This document shows positions 55,643 to 64,000 of a stretch of DNA of 64,000 bases, one piece after another. The stretch covers positions 4,248,909 through 4,312,908 of the forward strand of contig NZ_QYUK01000011.1 in assembly GCF_003590945.1 (NCBI RefSeq). The letters run 5' to 3'. Every line of letters starts with the position of its first letter. The stretch's first letter is position 1. The notes under the pieces were generated by a model, which saw only the letters and a list, made by a program, of their open reading frames with translations, made no database searches and had not been told where the DNA came from. Both the position numbers and the translations under genes were made by a program. The DNA comes from Oleomonas cavernae. Lineage in GTDB: Bacteria; Pseudomonadota; Alphaproteobacteria; Zavarziniales; Zavarziniaceae.

Positions 55643-56059
55643 TCAGGGCACGCCCAACTGGCGCAGCAGGCATTGAGTGTCGAGCAGGCCCCAGCGCTCC
55701 TTGATGCGGCCGCGCTCGATCGCCCAGAAGAAGGTGCCGGTAACGTCGATCCGCGCCCCCGTCGGGGTGATGCCGCGGAACGGCCCCCGGTGCGTGCCGC
55801 GGAAGCGGCTGCGCACGGCGACACGGTCGCCCTCGGCGATCATGTCGACCACGACCACATGCAGATCGGGGAAGGCGGCGTGGAGCGAGGCGATCTGGCT
55901 CTTCACGCCCGTCGGCCCGCGCACGGCCTCGCCGGGCGAGCCGTGATCGACGAAATCCGGCGCCACCTGGGCATCGATCTTGGCCGGATCGAAGTGGTTG
56001 ATGGTCGCTTCGTAATGGGCGCGGATCAGCGCCTTGTGGCTCTCGGTCTGGTCGCTCAC
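55643..56059 (-). CDS. SnoaL-like / ester-cyclase-family protein
   Basis: 138 residues of the NTF2-like SnoaL fold: HYEATINHFDPAKIDAQVAP, DHGSPGEAVRGPTGVKSQIA, HAAFPDLHVVVVDMIAEGDR and GTHRGPFRGITPTG. These small proteins are cyclases, isomerases or of unknown function. The GTG at 56059 is preferred because GGGAGGG precedes it; ATG 56104 would add 15 basic residues. The ABA4-like gene follows 15 bp later, so the two are probably cotranscribed. Confidence 0.8.
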   Translation of the reverse strand: MSDQTESHKALIRAHYEATINHFDPAKIDAQVAPDFVDHGSPGEAVRGPTGVKSQIASLHAAFPDLHVVVVDMIAEGDRVAVRSRFRGTHRGPFRGITPTGARIDVTGTFFWAIERGRIKERWGLLDTQCLLRQLGVP

Positions 56060-56156
56060 GCTGCCCTCCCTTGATTTGGCTTTTGTGGCGCGAAGCAGTG
56101 CCATGATCGCAAAACTCCGGCGCTCGCGCTAGCCGTCGTCGGGCCGGGGGCGGTGC

Positions 56157-57095
56157 CTAGCGCCGGGCCTCGATCGCGTCCCAGATCAGGGCGGCGACAT
56201 TGGTGCCGTCGAAGGCCTCGATCTGCTGGATGCCGGTGGGACTGGTCACGTTGATTTCGGTCAGGTAGTCGCCGATCACGTCGATGCCGACGAAGATCTG
56301 GCCCTTGGCCGACAGGACGGGACCGATGGTGTCGCAGATCTCGACCTCGCGCGGGGTGAGCGTGCTGCGCACGGCGGTGCCGCCGACGTGGAGGTTCGAG
56401 CGTGATTCGCCCTCGGCCGGCACCCGGTTGATCGCCCCCACCGGCTTGCCGTCGACCAGGATGATGCGCTTGTCGCCCAGGCGCACCTCGGGCAGGTAGC
56501 GCTGGACGATGATCGGCTCGCGGTACAGCAGGGTGAAGGTCTCGATCAGGCTGCCCAGGTTCTCGTCGCCGGGCTTCAAGTGGAAAACCCCGGCGCCGCC
56601 GTTGCCGAACAGGGGCTTTACGATGATGTCCTGGTGCTCCTCCCGGAAGGCCTCGACCTCGGCCTTGCGCGAGGTGATCAGGGTGGGCGGCATCAGTTGG
56701 GGAAAATGCGTGACCAGCAGCTTCTCGGGCGCGTTGCGCACCTCGACGGGATCGTTCACCACCAGGGTCTTGGGGTGGATGTGCTCGAGGATGTGGGTGG
56801 CCGTGATATAGGCCATGTCGAAGGGCGGGTCCTGGCGCATCAAGACGACATCGACCGTCGACAGATCGAGCTCGAAGCCCGGGCCGGCGCTGAAGTGGTT
56901 GCCCTTCTCGCGCCGCAGGTCCAGCGCCTGCGCCCAGGCGACGACGCGGCCGTTCTTCAGGCTCAGCGCCTTGGGCAGGTAATAGAACAGGCGATGGCCC
57001 CGGGCGATCGCCTCCAGGCCGAGGCGGAAGGTCGAGTCGACCGCGATGTCGAAGCTTTCGACCGGATCCATCTGGATGGCGACGGTAAGACCCAT
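56157..57095 (-). CDS. gshB: Glutathione synthetase GshB
   Basis: 312 residues, prokaryotic ATP-grasp glutathione synthetase. Hallmarks are [38 protein letters not shown], the glycine-rich loop [15 protein letters not shown] and [20 protein letters not shown] with Mg ligands. It joins gamma-Glu-Cys and glycine. The ATG at 57095 is used, since the frame extends to 57269 through sequence that codes SirB1 in another frame. It belongs to the gshB-rsmI neighbourhood common in Alphaproteobacteria. Confidence 0.96.
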   Translation of the reverse strand: MGLTVAIQMDPVESFDIAVDSTFRLGLEAIARGHRLFYYLPKALSLKNGRVVAWAQALDLRREKGNHFSAGPGFELDLSTVDVVLMRQDPPFDMAYITATHILEHIHPKTLVVNDPVEVRNAPEKLLVTHFPQLMPPTLITSRKAEVEAFREEHQDIIVKPLFGNGGAGVFHLKPGDENLGSLIETFTLLYREPIIVQRYLPEVRLGDKRIILVDGKPVGAINRVPAEGESRSNLHVGGTAVRSTLTPREVEICDTIGPVLSAKGQIFVGIDVIGDYLTEINVTSPTGIQQIEAFDGTNVAALIWDAIEARR

Positions 57096-57108
57096 GATGC
57101 CGCTTTCG

Positions 57109-57954
57109 TCAGTTGAGGGCGAGGCGCAGGGCCTGGAGCAGGCGCTGCGCCTCGATCGTCTGGTAGCCGTCCAGCGAATGCTCGAGGCAGGCTTCGAGCG
57201 CTGCCTTGGCCGCACCCAGGCGGCCCAGGTGCTTTTCGGCCTGGCCGTATTCCAGCCACAGCGCGGCATCGTCGGGGACCAGGCGCAGCATCGAGCGGGC
57301 CAGGAATGCCACCCGTTCCACGTCGCCCTGGCCCTGGGCCCGGGTCTTGAGATTGTTCTGCAGACGCAGCAGGACGGCGCGATTGCCCACCGTGTCGGTC
57401 AGCGCCGGGGTCAGTTCCTGGTCGGGGCCCATCATCTGCTTGACCAGGCGGCGCAGTTCCATGATCTCCATCACCCGGCCGCCGTTGAACGGGTCGAGGA
57501 TCACGCGCTCGCCCTTGGTCTCCAGCCGCACCAGGAAATGGCCGGGGAAGGCCAGGCCGTCGAGGGCAAAGCCCGCCCCCCGCGCGGCATGGGTGAACAG
57601 GATGCCCAGGGCCACCGGCAGGCCCTTGCGCCGGTCGATCACCCGCATCAGGTTGGCGTTCTGCGGGTCGTCATAGGTCAGGCGGTCGCCGTCATAGCCG
57701 AAGCGTTCACCGAAGACCCGCTGCAGGGCCGCCGCCGCCTCGAGCGCGCTGCCGGCCTGGGCATCGCGCACGCCGGCCACGAGGTCGTCGAGATGGTGGC
57801 GGTAGCGCACCAGCGAGACGCCCGGCCGGTCGAGGGCGGCGAACAGCAGGGCGATGCCGGCAAGGTCGATCGCCCGGTCGTCGAGGTGCCCGGCGGCGTC
57901 GAGCGCCTCCTCGATTTCACCGCGCAGCAGGGGGGCCGGTTCGAGCTGCGGCAT
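57109..57954 (-). CDS. SirB1-family transglutaminase-like / TPR protein
   Basis: 281 residues. The SirB1 (Transglut_core2) domain is seen in [20 protein letters not shown] and [27 protein letters not shown], and the C-terminal region has a TPR-like helical pair ([20 protein letters not shown]). The transglutaminase Cys is replaced by Pro/Val in this family, so it is probably not enzymatic. It sits 13 bp before gshB in the same direction and is likely cotranscribed. Confidence 0.85.
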   Translation of the reverse strand: MPQLEPAPLLRGEIEEALDAAGHLDDRAIDLAGIALLFAALDRPGVSLVRYRHHLDDLVAGVRDAQAGSALEAAAALQRVFGERFGYDGDRLTYDDPQNANLMRVIDRRKGLPVALGILFTHAARGAGFALDGLAFPGHFLVRLETKGERVILDPFNGGRVMEIMELRRLVKQMMGPDQELTPALTDTVGNRAVLLRLQNNLKTRAQGQGDVERVAFLARSMLRLVPDDAALWLEYGQAEKHLGRLGAAKAALEACLEHSLDGYQTIEAQRLLQALRLALN

Positions 57955-57982
57955 TCAGGCGACACTCATCGGGCGGGAATTC

Positions 57983-58567
57983 TCATTCGGGCGAGACCTG
58001 GATCGCGCTGACCACTTTCTGCACGCCCGAGATGCCGCGGGCGATCTCCACCGCCTTGTCGCGCTGCGCCTCGCTGCGTACCACGCCGGAAAGATAGACG
58101 ATGCTGTTGACCGTTTCGACCCCGATCGAGAAGCCGTTCAGCGAGAAGTCGGTGACGATGTTCGACTTGACCTTGGTGGTAATCCAACTGTCGGAGGCAT
58201 AGCCGCCCACGCCGCCGTCGTCGGCGACCTGGATCTGGTTGTCGACTTCCTTCACGCCCTCGACCTCGCGGGCCAGCGATTCAGCGGTCGCCTTGTCGGC
58301 CGAACTGGAAACCGTGCCGACCAGCAGGACCCGGCCGCGCACCACCTCGACGCTGACGTTGGAGAACAGGCTCTCGGATTTCTTCAAGAAGCGGTCGTTG
58401 ATGCCGATCCGGATCGTGGCATCGTCCGCCACCTGGCCCGGCGCCCGGTTCTGCGCCGCGACATAGCCGGCCGTGCCGACGGCGCCGACGGCGGCGGCGA
58501 CGCAGCCGCCCAGGCTGGGGGCGGCCAGGGCAAGGGTCAGGAGGGCGGCGGCAGGTTTTACGTTCAT
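57983..58567 (-). CDS. BON-domain outer-membrane lipoprotein (DolP/OsmY-like)
   Basis: 194 residues. A lipoprotein signal (LALAAPSLGGC) is followed by two BON domains at about residues 50-115 (GINDRFLKKSESLFSNVSVE, GRVLLVGTVSSSADKATAES) and 120-190 (TTKVKSNIVTDFSLNGFSIG, LSGVVRSEAQRDKAVEIARG). DolP-type proteins protect outer-membrane integrity. The ATG at 58567 starts the signal peptide; the open frame to 58615 overlaps yraN. Confidence 0.87.
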   Translation of the reverse strand: MNVKPAAALLTLALAAPSLGGCVAAAVGAVGTAGYVAAQNRAPGQVADDATIRIGINDRFLKKSESLFSNVSVEVVRGRVLLVGTVSSSADKATAESLAREVEGVKEVDNQIQVADDGGVGGYASDSWITTKVKSNIVTDFSLNGFSIGVETVNSIVYLSGVVRSEAQRDKAVEIARGISGVQKVVSAIQVSPE

Positions 58568-58595
58568 GGTCGCTCCGTGGCCGTCGAGGGCCGTC

Positions 58596-58961
58596 TCAAT
58601 CGATTCGCCACGCATCCCTTATATGGGACGGTGGCCGCCAGGGCACTATCAGGATCGCGTCGAAGCGCGGCTGAAGGCTGGCAAGGCCTGGATGCTGGGC
58701 CAGAAAAAAGGCGGCAGCGCGGCCGATTCGCTGCCGCTGGCGCAGGCTGACCGCGTCGGCCGCCGCCGTCCAGCCGTCCCGGCGCTTGACCTCGATGAAG
58801 GCGACGACGCCGCCGCGCCGGGCAACCAGGTCGATCTCGCCCTGCTTGCAGCGCCAGTCTCGGGCCACGATGCGCCAGCCACGCAGGCGCAGCGAGGTGG
58901 CGGCGAAGAACTCGGCCAGGCGGCCGGCGCGCTGGGCCTGGCGCCGGGCCTTGAGGCTCAC
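58596..58961 (-). CDS. yraN: YraN family (UPF0102) nuclease-like protein
   Basis: 121 residues of the YraN family with an endonuclease-like fold. Conserved pattern: GRLAEFFAATSLRLRGWRIV, then the E-D-E-x-K-type core CKQGEIDLVARRGGVVAFIE followed by VKRR. The function is unknown; it is regularly found beside rsmI, here overlapping the rsmI end by four bases. Confidence 0.9.
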   Translation of the reverse strand: MSLKARRQAQRAGRLAEFFAATSLRLRGWRIVARDWRCKQGEIDLVARRGGVVAFIEVKRRDGWTAAADAVSLRQRQRIGRAAAFFLAQHPGLASLQPRFDAILIVPWRPPSHIRDAWRID

Positions 58962-59932
58962 GGGGCGGCGGCCTTCAGCGCCATGGCCCGGGCATAGACC
59001 TGGCGCCGGGGCAGGTTGAAGGCCGCGGCGACCTTGGCCGCGGCGGCGGAAGGCCCGGCATGGGCCAGTTCCGCCTGGAGGGCGGCGTCGATCTCCGCCT
59101 CGCTGGCGCCCGCGGCCTCGGTCGGTGGGCCGATGACCACGACGACCTCGCCCTTGGGCGGGCCGGCGGCGGCGTAGTGGGCGGCGAGGCTGTCCAGCGT
59201 CTCGCGCCGGACCTCCTCGAACAGCTTGGTCAGTTCGCGCGCGACCGCCGCCGGGCGCGGGCCCAGCACCGCCGCGGCGTCGGCCAGCATATCGGCCAGG
59301 CGCTGGGCCGATTCGAGGAACACCAGGGTGGCGCGGACGGGGGCCAGTTCGCCCAGGGTCTCGCGCCGGGCGGCCGATTTGGGCGGCAGGAAGCCCGCGA
59401 ACAGGAAGCGGTCGGTGGGCAGGGCGGCCAGGGTCAGGGCCGCCAGGACCGAGGAGGCGCCGGGCAGGGTGGTCACCTTGATGCCGGCCGCCACCGCGTC
59501 GACCACCAGCCGGTAGCCGGGATCGGAGACCAGCGGCGTCCCGGCGTCGGAGACCAGCGCGATCACCGCGCCCTGGGCCAGGCGGGCGAGGATTTCCGGC
59601 CGCACTTTTGCCGCGTTGTGATCGTGATATGGCATCAGCGGCCGGTGCAGGCCATGGATCTGCATCAGCCGGCTGGTCACCCGTGTGTCCTCACACACAA
59701 TGAGATCGGCGGCCGCCAGGACGTCGAGCGCGCGCAGCGTGATGTCCCGGGCGTTGCCGATCGGCGTGGCGACGAGATGGAGGCCGGGCCCCGGTTTACT
59801 TGGGCGCCCGCCGCCGCTACCTTGGCCGCCCGATGGTTCGAGCCCCTCCCAAGGGTCAAGTGCAGGAGAGAGTTCCGGTGCATCCTCTGGCAAAGGCACA
59901 GACGGCGGTCCGCCGGCCTCAGTTCCGCTCAT
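58958..59932 (-). CDS. rsmI: 16S rRNA (cytidine-2'-O) methyltransferase RsmI
   Basis: 324 residues. A Pro/Gly-rich N-terminal extension of about 50 residues precedes the conserved LHLVATPIGNARDITLRALD, then CEDTRVTSRLMQIHG, ALVSDAGTPLVSDPGYRLV and LPGASSVLAALTLAALPTDR. RsmI methylates C1402 of 16S rRNA. No later start codon precedes the conserved core, so the start at 59932 stands, and its 5' end overlaps the divergent LpoA-like gene by 55 bp. Confidence 0.95.
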   Translation of the reverse strand: MSGTEAGGPPSVPLPEDAPELSPALDPWEGLEPSGGQGSGGGRPSKPGPGLHLVATPIGNARDITLRALDVLAAADLIVCEDTRVTSRLMQIHGLHRPLMPYHDHNAAKVRPEILARLAQGAVIALVSDAGTPLVSDPGYRLVVDAVAAGIKVTTLPGASSVLAALTLAALPTDRFLFAGFLPPKSAARRETLGELAPVRATLVFLESAQRLADMLADAAAVLGPRPAAVARELTKLFEEVRRETLDSLAAHYAAAGPPKGEVVVVIGPPTEAAGASEAEIDAALQAELAHAGPSAAAAKVAAAFNLPRRQVYARAMALKAAAP

Positions 59933-61086
59933 CCTTGGGTGTCCTCCTTGTGCTTGGCCTGGCTGCCTGCGGGGTCCGTGCCCCCGACCCTACCCTCAAT
60001 CAGCCGCCGCCGTCAGCCGTGACGGTGCCGACCCCGGTCGAGCCGCAGCGCACCCAGGTCGGCCTGGTGGTGCCGATGAGCGGCCAGGCGGCCGAGGTGG
60101 GCCGGGCCTTGCAGGATGCCGCCGAACTGGCCCTGTTCGACTTGAACGCCCCCGACATCGAATTGCTGCCGGCCGATGCCGGCACCTCGGCGGCGACGGC
60201 GACGGGTGCGGTGCAGAATATCCTGGTCGGCGGCGCCGATGTCGTGATCGGCCCGCTGGGCGCCACCTCGGTCAAGGCCGCAGCCCCGGCCGCGCGGGCC
60301 AGGGGCCTGACCGTGCTGGGCTTTTCGACCGACCGCAGCGCCGGCGGCGGCGGCGTCTACCTGATGGGCTTCATGCCCGAGGAGCAGGTCTCGACCGTCG
60401 TCTCCCATGCCGCCGATGCAGGGCTCAAGCGCTTCGGCGCGCTGATCCCGCTGGGCGCCTACGGCGAGGTGGTCGGATCGGCCTTCGAGGTGGCGGTGGG
60501 CTCTCACGGCGGCGCCGTCGCCGGGGTGGAGCGCTACAAGTCGGGCAGCCTGCAGCCGACCGAAAGCCTGAAGGCGCTGCTGGCCCCCGGACCGGACGGC
60601 CGGCCCCAGGTCGATGCCCTGTTCGTGCCCGAAGGCGGGGCAGCACTTGCCCAGGTGACCTCGGTGCTGGCCGGCCTGGGCTTTGATTCGCGTGCCGTGC
60701 GCCTGCTGGGGACCGACCAATGGTCGGGCTCCAACCTGGGCAGCGATCCCCTGACCCTGGGCGGCTGGTACGCCGGCCCGTCGCCCGACCGGTTCGAGCG
60801 CTTCGCCAGCCATTTCCAGGGCGCCTACGGCCACCGCCCGCCGCGCATCGCGGCCCAGGCCTATGACGCCGTGACCCTGGCGGTGCTCCTGTCGCGCCAG
60901 GCCGGCGGCTTCGCCGACGCGGCCCGGGTCCTGACCGCGCCCGACGGCTTCGCCGGCGTCGACGGCCTGTTCCGCTTCCGCGCCGACGGCGTGCCCCAGC
61001 ACGGCCTGGCCATCCTGGAAGTCACCGCCTCAGGCCCCCAGGTCATCCGCCCCGCCCCCGAGACCTTCACCGGGCAAGGGTTCTGA
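59878..61086 (+). CDS. LpoA-like penicillin-binding-protein activator lipoprotein (Peripla_BP_6)
   Basis: 402 residues from the GTG at 59878, preceded by CAGGAGAG. A lipoprotein signal (VLLVLGLAACG) is followed by a periplasmic-binding-protein fold: QVGLVVPMSGQAAEVGRALQ, DVVIGPLGATSVKAAAPAAR, RLLGTDQWSGSNLGSD and GVDGLFRFRADGVPQHGLAI. In Alphaproteobacteria this gene lies opposite rsmI and is annotated as a penicillin-binding protein activator related to LpoA. An exported amino-acid-binding role is the alternative. Confidence 0.85.
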   Translation: MHPLAKAQTAVRRPQFRSSLGVLLVLGLAACGVRAPDPTLNQPPPSAVTVPTPVEPQRTQVGLVVPMSGQAAEVGRALQDAAELALFDLNAPDIELLPADAGTSAATATGAVQNILVGGADVVIGPLGATSVKAAAPAARARGLTVLGFSTDRSAGGGGVYLMGFMPEEQVSTVVSHAADAGLKRFGALIPLGAYGEVVGSAFEVAVGSHGGAVAGVERYKSGSLQPTESLKALLAPGPDGRPQVDALFVPEGGAALAQVTSVLAGLGFDSRAVRLLGTDQWSGSNLGSDPLTLGGWYAGPSPDRFERFASHFQGAYGHRPPRIAAQAYDAVTLAVLLSRQAGGFADAARVLTAPDGFAGVDGLFRFRADGVPQHGLAILEVTASGPQVIRPAPETFTGQGF

Positions 61087-61104
61087 CGCGCTGCACCGGC
61101 AGCC

Positions 61105-61215
61105 TGCGTCCTTCGAGACGGCCCTGCGGGCCTCCTCAGGATGAGGAGAATCTTTATGGCAAAAAGACTCTCCTCATCCTGAGGAGCCGTCGAAGACGGC
61201 GTCTCGAAGGACGCA
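61105..61215. repeat. Large palindromic repeat related to the 20.4/22.6 kb repeats
   Basis: TGCGTCCTTCGAGACG at the left and its exact inverse at the right end, with nested TCCTCAGGATGAGGAGA / TCTCCTCATCCTGAGGA arms around CTTTATGGCAAAAAG. The core GAGGAGAATCTTT...AAAGACTC is shared with the repeats at 20361 and 22541. Confidence 0.8.
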
Positions 61216-61233
61216 CCATGCGTCTCCAGGGCC

Positions 61234-61293
61234 TTACAGCCTGAACACCCGTTTGGCGTTGCCGCCCAGGAACAGGGCCTTGGTACGCTGGCC
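61234..61293 (-). pseudogene. 3' remnant of an amidohydrolase-type gene
   Basis: On the minus strand, 19 codons read GQRTKALFLGGNAKRVFRL then stop. ALFLGGNAKRVFRL matches the typical C-terminus of Amidohydrolase_2 proteins (I/L-L-G-G-N-A-x-R-L-F). The frame is closed by a TGA immediately upstream, so only the tail of a former gene is left between the palindromic repeat and the promoter of the next operon. Confidence 0.45.
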
Positions 61294-61302
61294 TCAAGTC
61301 TC

Positions 61303-61335
61303 TTGCGCTCAAAAGAAACTAACGTATGATCGTTA
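61303..61335 (+). promoter_or_regulatory. Candidate promoter/operator of the isovaleryl-CoA dehydrogenase operon
   Basis: A TATGAT -10 box (61325-61330) is framed by TAACG and CGTTA, a perfect inverted repeat at 61320-61335; TTGCGC at 61303 is a weak -35 with a 16-bp spacer. A repressor bound there would cover the -10. An AGGGAGG ribosome site follows before the GTG. Confidence 0.55.
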
Positions 61336-61353
61336 TTAAAAGGGAGGATTACC

Positions 61354-62519
61354 GTGAGCAACAGCCTGCCGCTCCTGGACTTTGACCTGGGCGAGGATAT
61401 CGAGATGCTGCGCGACAGCGTCCGCTCCTTTGCCGACCACGAGATCGCGCCGCGCGCGGCCGAGATCGACCGGACAAACCAGTTCCCCATGGACCTGTGG
61501 CGCAAGATGGGCGACCTCGGCGTGCTGGGCATCACCGTCGACGAGGAATATGGCGGCGCCGGCATGGGCTACCTCGCGCATATGGTGGCGATGGAGGAGA
61601 TCTCCCGCGCCTCGGCTTCCGTGGGCCTGTCCTACGGTGCCCATTCCAACCTCTGCGTCAACCAGATCAAGCTGAACGGCACGGCCGAACAGAAGCGCCG
61701 CTATCTCCCTAAGCTGATTTCGGGCGAGGATGTGGGCGCGCTGGCCATGTCGGAGCCCGGCGCCGGCTCGGACGTGGTCTCGATGAAACTGAAGGCCGAG
61801 AAGCGGGGCGACCGCTATGTCCTGAACGGCAACAAGATGTGGATCACCAACGGGCCCGATGCCCAGACCCTGGTGGTCTATGCCAAGACCGATCCCGCCG
61901 CCGGCCCCAGGGGCATCACCGCCTTTCTGGTCGAGAAGGGCTTTGCCGGCTTCTCGACCGCGCAGAAGCTGGACAAGCTGGGCATGCGCGGCTCCAACAC
62001 CTGCGAACTGGTGTTCCAGGATTGCGAAGTGCCGCAGGAGAACATCCTGGGCCGGCTGAACGACGGCGTGCGCGTGCTGATGAGCGGGCTCGACTACGAG
62101 CGCGCGGTGCTCTCGGCCGGGCCGCTGGGCATCATGCAGGCCTGCCTGGACGTGGTGCTGCCCTACGTGCGCGAGCGGCGCCAGTTCGGCCAGCCGATCG
62201 GCGATTTCCAGCTCATGCAGGGCAAGATCGCCGACATGTATGTGGCGCTCAATGCCTCGCGCGCCTATGTCTATGCCGTGGGCCAGGCCTGCGACAAGGG
62301 CCGGGTCAGCCGCCAGGACGCCGCCGGTGCCATCCTCTATGCCGCCGAGAAGGCGACCTGGATGGCGCTCGAGGCGATCCAGTGCCTGGGCGGCAATGGT
62401 TACATCAACGACTATCCCACCGGCCGCCTGCTGCGTGACGCCAAGCTCTACGAGATCGGCGCCGGCACGTCGGAGGTGCGGCGCATGCTGATCGGGCGCG
62501 AGCTGATGAAGGGCATGGC

Positions 62520-62523
<4 letters not shown>
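61354..62523 (+). CDS. liuA: Isovaleryl-CoA dehydrogenase
   Basis: 389 residues. An acyl-CoA dehydrogenase with [39 protein letters not shown] and, decisive for the isovaleryl type, the catalytic Glu placed early in [20 protein letters not shown] instead of near the C-terminus. It oxidises isovaleryl-CoA to 3-methylcrotonyl-CoA in leucine breakdown with FAD. GTG start after AGGGAGG. Overlaps the next gene (ATGA), which acts on its product. Confidence 0.93.

Positions 62524-64000
<1,477 letters not shown>

Overview
This 64 kb window is GC-rich chromosomal DNA that looks alphaproteobacterial, possibly Rhodospirillales-like. That placement rests on gene families and order: an urtABCDE-ureDABCEFG block, pst genes encoding permeases with long N-terminal extensions followed by phoU-phoB, an OlsB ornithine-lipid acyltransferase, an intracellular PHB depolymerase of the Cys type, and a divergent rsmI-yraN-gshB / LpoA-like block. 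No rRNA, tRNA or CRISPR array was seen.

Layout. 1-2.4 kb: the C-terminal part of a two-domain reductase, then ohrR and ohr (organic hydroperoxide defence), each preceded by a copy of the same 11-mer. 2.6-13.8 kb: a nitrogen block for urea uptake (urtABCDE) and urea hydrolysis (ureDABC, ureEFG), behind a near-consensus sigma-54 promoter; ureD carries a one-base frameshift. 13.9-20.3 kb: a TetR regulator divergent from an SDR and four tandem paralogues of a poorly understood 'metal-dependent hydrolase' family (COG3687/PF10118), then a Bcr/CflA exporter. 20.4-22.7 kb: a TetR plus latex-clearing-protein-like oxygenase cassette of visibly lower GC, lying between two ~140 bp repeats that both carry the 3' end of the neighbouring sleB-type gene. 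22.7-27.4 kb: sleB-type hydrolase, ilvD, a GNAT/XRE-cupin divergent pair and small hypotheticals. 27.4-31.8 kb: a TetR with paired operators facing a Baeyer-Villiger-type monooxygenase, then a membrane protein and two small secreted proteins. 31.9-37.5 kb: atuA with a PECR-like SDR, then an arsenic-type operon (ArsR, FAD oxidoreductase, ArsK-like MFS). 37.6-43.9 kb: a PhoB-box-driven pstSCAB-phoU-phoB operon.

43.9-48.4 kb: an extended SDR with its TetR, olsB and an AmpG-like transporter. 48.5-50.3 kb: a tight three-gene, lower-GC cassette (PGRP-type amidase, small membrane protein, HEAT-repeat protein) that I could not match to a described system. 50.4-61.1 kb: housekeeping genes including a frameshifted comM, phaZ, an antitoxin without its toxin, gshB, sirB1, a BON lipoprotein, yraN, rsmI and an LpoA-like lipoprotein. 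61.3-64 kb: the start of a leucine/isovalerate operon (isovaleryl-CoA dehydrogenase and methylcrotonyl-CoA carboxylase beta, cut by the window end).

At least four families of dispersed palindromic repeats occupy the intergenic spaces. Two frameshifts (ureD, comM) each sit at a C4/G4 run where one more C/G restores the frame, so base-calling error is a serious alternative to real mutation.
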